Part shown: positions 5,768-8,608 of the stretch, piece after piece
Layout: each line of letters begins with the position of its first letter
Position numbering within the stretch: the first letter of the stretch is position 1
Assembly (NCBI GenBank): GCA_020628265.1
Contig: JAHDFG010000080.1
Span: 1 to 8,608, forward strand
DNA: 8,608 nucleotides
Source: Pseudooctadecabacter sp.
GTDB taxonomy: Bacteria; Pseudomonadota; Alphaproteobacteria; Rhodobacterales; Rhodobacteraceae
Reading direction: 5' to 3'
Position numbers and translations under genes: made by a program
The notes under the pieces: generated by a model
What the model saw: only the letters and a program-made list of their open reading frames with translations
Told to the model about the DNA's origin: nothing
Database searches by the model: none

Positions 5768-7326
5768 TGCACCTTGAGTTTATAGAGCAAAAGGGTCTCT
5801 TCCCGCGGCCATTCTGGCGAGGAAAAGACGATCCCGGCTTCCCAAAATTCAATCGGATGGCGCTTCTGCCTGTCGGCGCGGCCGCTTTCCAAGTGGTCAA
5901 TTATCATGCCGCGCATCAGCTGCTGACGGTCCGCTGTTGTCGGATCATCCAAACGGCAGGTCATCTCGAACGGGTCATCATCGAGGCAATACAGCTCATC
6001 CTCATCCCCCCAAACGGCCACATATTTCCAGCCCTGATGGTAGAGGATCTTCTGAAAACTGATGTCGCCGGAATGCCCGAAGTGGTCACAAATCAGATGG
6101 TCGCGCGTGGTCTTGCCACTGATCAGGTCAAACAGGCTGTCGCCGTCCAAGGGCTCTGGTCCGGAGGGCTTGGCCCCTGCGGCTTCCAACATGGTGGCGG
6201 TGACATCGAGCAGGCTGACAGGTGTGTCCAGTCGCACGCCGGCTGCAATTCGCCCGCGCTGGCGCAAGACCAGTGGCACGCGCCCAACCTCTTCGGGAAA
6301 GGCGGAGTATTTGTCCCAGCCCGCGCCATGGGCCGCGATGCCGTCGCCGTGGTCTGCCGTGACGATGAACAACGTGTCATCCGCCAACCCAAGGTCGTCC
6401 AGCGTCTGCGCCACCCGTCCAATGGCCGCGTCAGTTTGCAAACCGGACGCGTAGCAGCGCGCCATGACCGTTTGCCACGTCGTCCAGTCGGGCCAGCGTT
6501 CGAACGCGCGGTGCTGGCAGCGCAAATCGCGCTGAATGCGGTAGCGCCACGGCTTGTCGTCCAGATTCTCGTCGAAACTGGGGTAGGGCGGGATGTCCGC
6601 AGGGTTCACCAGATCTGCAAATTCCTGCGATGGATAATAGGGGTGGTGCGGGCCCCACAGGCTGATGACCATGGAAAAGGGCTGATCGCGGTCCTTGAGA
6701 TCGGCCAAGGCATCACAGGCCATGTTGGCCACAAAGAACTGCTCGTGCACGTCAGCGGGCCCCGACAGAACCCCGGCACCATCCATAAAATCCCACGGCT
6801 CGTCCGGGTCCATCAGCACGTCCGTGCCGTTCAGTTCGGGCCGCAACAGATGGTGTTCAATACGGCAGGTGGGCTGATCCTCGCCCAGACGTTTCAGGTA
6901 GTCCTTATAGGCGTCGGAGGCATAAAGGTTGCCGTATTCCGGCAGGCTCCAGCCCGTGATGCCGAAATCTTGCGCGGTCTTGTCGACGCCGCAATGCCAT
7001 TTGCCAAAGTAGTAGTTATCGTAGCCTGCAGCGGCCAGATGGTCTGCGTAAAGCCGTTCGCCCTCGCGGAAATCGCGGCGGTTGTAGGGGATCGGGTATT
7101 CGGAATTCCACCGTAGCCCGTGTTTGTCGGCCCGTTTGCCCGTCAGGAAACTGGCGCGGGACGGTGTACAAATCGGGGTGATGGCATAGGCGCGGTCGCA
7201 CCATGCGCCTTGAGCCGCGATCTTTTCGAGTTCCGGCCAGCGGTAAGGGTAACGCGCTTGGTCGTAGTGGCCCGCAAAAGCGACATGATCGGCGATGATG
7301 GTGACGATATTCGGGCGTCTTGTCAT
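5749..7326 (-). CDS. Cys-type sulfatase (alkaline phosphatase superfamily), no signal peptide
   Basis: A 525-residue sulfatase that should hydrolyse a sulfate ester after its active-site cysteine is matured to formylglycine. The signature CTPSRASFLTG is at residues 53-63, with C53 the modified residue. Other family positions are D13 in NIVTIIADH, GKWHCG with K109 and H111, GPHHP (225-229), D325-H326 in TADHGDG and a likely K339. The second N-terminal metal position is H14, where many family members have Asp or Gln. The protein starts directly with the core strand and has no signal peptide, so it is predicted to be cytoplasmic. Its ATG at 7326 overlaps the upstream Kdo-transferase stop (ATGA), so the two are translationally coupled. 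A formylglycine-generating enzyme is needed and is not in the window. Substrate is unknown; phosphodiester or phosphonate ester hydrolysis is possible for close relatives. Confidence 0.88.
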   Translation of the reverse strand: MTRRPNIVTIIADHVAFAGHYDQARYPYRWPELEKIAAQGAWCDRAYAITPICTPSRASFLTGKRADKHGLRWNSEYPIPYNRRDFREGERLYADHLAAAGYDNYYFGKWHCGVDKTAQDFGITGWSLPEYGNLYASDAYKDYLKRLGEDQPTCRIEHHLLRPELNGTDVLMDPDEPWDFMDGAGVLSGPADVHEQFFVANMACDALADLKDRDQPFSMVISLWGPHHPYYPSQEFADLVNPADIPPYPSFDENLDDKPWRYRIQRDLRCQHRAFERWPDWTTWQTVMARCYASGLQTDAAIGRVAQTLDDLGLADDTLFIVTADHGDGIAAHGAGWDKYSAFPEEVGRVPLVLRQRGRIAAGVRLDTPVSLLDVTATMLEAAGAKPSGPEPLDGDSLFDLISGKTTRDHLICDHFGHSGDISFQKILYHQGWKYVAVWGDEDELYCLDDDPFEMTCRLDDPTTADRQQLMRGMIIDHLESGRADRQKRHPIEFWEAGIVFSSPEWPREETLLLYKLKVQNGAKV

Positions 7327-8600
7327 CGGATCTCGACCTTGATCGCGTCTGCCGTCTTCTTGGCAGCGCCGGCATGGGCCGCGAAGAAAGCATTCATGTC
7401 GTCTGGCGTTGTCCAGTCTGGCCCCTTAAGGAAGCTGGCCATTTCGTCCACGGTGTCGGCCTTCTTTACGACGCCAGCGGCTTCGGCTTCCGTGAAGGGG
7501 TATTCAATCGTGTAGGTCACGGGGCCGGTAACGACCGGCTTTTGCAGGGCCAATGGCTCGATAATGTTGTGCGCCCCGTGGCTGTGGAACCCGCCGCCCA
7601 CAACGACACGGTGCGCAAGGGCGAGGTAGAAATACATCTCTCCCATGCTGTCGCCCAGCAGGACCTGCGTGCTGGCGTCCCACGTCTTTGCGGCAAGCGC
7701 GTCATCAAACACCGCACTGCGCCGCGCCACCCTCAGGCCTGTTTCCGTCAACATATCCCCGACCGTGTCGAACCGTTCCGGTGCGCGGGGGACGTAGATC
7801 ACCAGAGTGTCGGGGTCCGCTGTGATGAGGTCACGGATCACGTCGATGTAGCCTGCATCCTCGCCTTCGACCGCGCTGGCAAAGGTTACGACAGATCGGC
7901 CTGCAAGTTGGGGTGCAAAGGCGGCTGCCGCGTCCAGCAAGGCGGGCGGGATCGGTTGGTCGAACCGTGTCTCGCCGGTGATGTGGATGTTTGGCACACC
8001 GACCGAGGCAAAGCGGTCCGCCTGCAGTTGCGATTTGACGAAAGCACCCGCGAACTGGCCCATAATCCGCTGCCGCAATCGCAGTCCGCCACTGTCCCGT
8101 TCCAGCGATTTGCTGGGGTACTGGGCGTTGCACATGTAAAGCGGCACGCCCTTGGTGCGGGCGGCGAGGACCATGGCGGGCCAGATTTCGATTTCCATGA
8201 CCAGCCCGATCTTGGGGCGACAAGCGCGGAAGAAGCGCCCGAAGACCCAGAACATGTCCAGCGGCACCCAAACACATGCGACGCGGCCGTCGGCGATCTC
8301 AGGGGCGAAGACGGCCTCGGCCTCCCGCCGGCCCGCGGGGGTGAAATGGGTGAAGACGATTGTTTCACCGCGTTCCAGCAATGTTCGGGCCAAAGGCACG
8401 GCGGAGCGGACCTCGCCCAAGGACACCGCATGAATCCAGACTGGCTGTTGGGGCAGGTCAGAGTAACTGCCGAACCGCTCGCCCAAATGGCGGCGGTAGT
8501 CAGGATCGCGTCTGCTGCGGTGCCAGATGTAGATCAGCACCAGTGGCGTCAGCGGCAGCCACAACAGATGATAGAGAAACGCAAACACCCACAGGATCAT
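7323..8600 (-). CDS. WaaA/KdtA-type Kdo transferase (GT30 family), divergent motifs
   Basis: A 425-residue GT30 glycosyltransferase; the family moves Kdo from CMP-Kdo onto a lipid A precursor at the inner membrane. An N-terminal hydrophobic anchor (2-26) precedes a short basic stretch and GERFG. The catalytic base is E63 in HAVSLGEV. TPAGRRE (87-93), MEIEIWP (135-141), GDSMGEM (316-322), GGGFHSHGAHNIIEP (335-349) and PRAPERF (271-277) all align with family blocks. Compared with E. coli WaaA from memory, several signature residues differ: STHEGEE is SAVEGED, PRHPERF is PRAPERF, and SLKFD is ETRFD. It could therefore be a paralogue with a changed donor or acceptor. The ATG at 8600 gives a family-like N-terminus, but only 8 bases lie upstream in the window. 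No ribosome site is visible there and the frame stays open, so a start beyond the edge is possible. The stop overlaps the sulfatase start. Confidence 0.87.
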   Translation of the reverse strand: MILWVFAFLYHLLWLPLTPLVLIYIWHRSRRDPDYRRHLGERFGSYSDLPQQPVWIHAVSLGEVRSAVPLARTLLERGETIVFTHFTPAGRREAEAVFAPEIADGRVACVWVPLDMFWVFGRFFRACRPKIGLVMEIEIWPAMVLAARTKGVPLYMCNAQYPSKSLERDSGGLRLRQRIMGQFAGAFVKSQLQADRFASVGVPNIHITGETRFDQPIPPALLDAAAAFAPQLAGRSVVTFASAVEGEDAGYIDVIRDLITADPDTLVIYVPRAPERFDTVGDMLTETGLRVARRSAVFDDALAAKTWDASTQVLLGDSMGEMYFYLALAHRVVVGGGFHSHGAHNIIEPLALQKPVVTGPVTYTIEYPFTEAEAAGVVKKADTVDEMASFLKGPDWTTPDDMNAFFAAHAGAAKKTADAIKVEIR

Positions 8601-8608
8601 GTGCTGAT

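Noticed and set aside
5857..7116. Plus-strand open frame of 419 codons inside the sulfatase
   Set aside because: It is antisense to a convincing sulfatase, has no domain motifs and has no ribosome site pattern of note; a GC-driven shadow.

Overview
The window is GC-rich, tightly packed bacterial chromosome. Gene content and style (ferric-reductase-like flavoprotein with a two-component system, LpxL- and WaaA-type envelope enzymes, pirin, a Cys-type sulfatase, ATGA overlaps) suggest an alphaproteobacterium, most likely a marine Rhodobacterales (Roseobacter-like) organism. That placement is inference from protein style. No tRNA, rRNA, insertion sequence, CRISPR array or phage gene was seen.

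Plus strand, 1-3705: a bis-heme ferric-reductase-type membrane flavoprotein (5' end probably cut by the window edge), an OmpR-family response regulator and a sensor histidine kinase overlap one another and form one operon. A short intergenic gap then holds three hexamers spaced exactly 11 bp apart, the layout of an OmpR/PhoB-class operator. Next come a candidate -10, a small hairpin and a Shine-Dalgarno site in front of a 79-residue membrane protein of unknown function. A strong intrinsic terminator closes this block. The simplest reading is that the two-component system controls the small membrane protein and perhaps the reductase operon.

Minus strand, 3720-4589: an LpxL/HtrB-family lipid A acyltransferase converges on the small membrane protein. 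The shared gap contains two overlapping, mutually exclusive hairpins. The acyltransferase diverges from a pirin gene (4756-5667, plus strand). The 166-bp divergent gap carries a symmetric cluster of short palindromes at 4626-4672 that looks like an operator.

The pirin 3' end is repeated: the last five codons plus the stop recur in frame 57 bp downstream, flanking a 38-bp palindrome-rich segment that resembles a dispersed alphaproteobacterial intergenic repeat. A perfect 10-bp-arm hairpin follows and covers the stop codon of the converging gene.

Minus strand, 5749-8600: a WaaA/KdtA-type (GT30) Kdo transferase with several altered signature motifs is coupled by an ATGA overlap to a cytoplasmic-looking Cys-type sulfatase. 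Three separate envelope-related elements (acyltransferase, GT30 enzyme, coupled sulfatase) lie close together. The GT30-sulfatase pair is the least ordinary gene arrangement here; the 11-bp repeat array and the 4626-4672 palindrome cluster are the most interesting non-coding signals.
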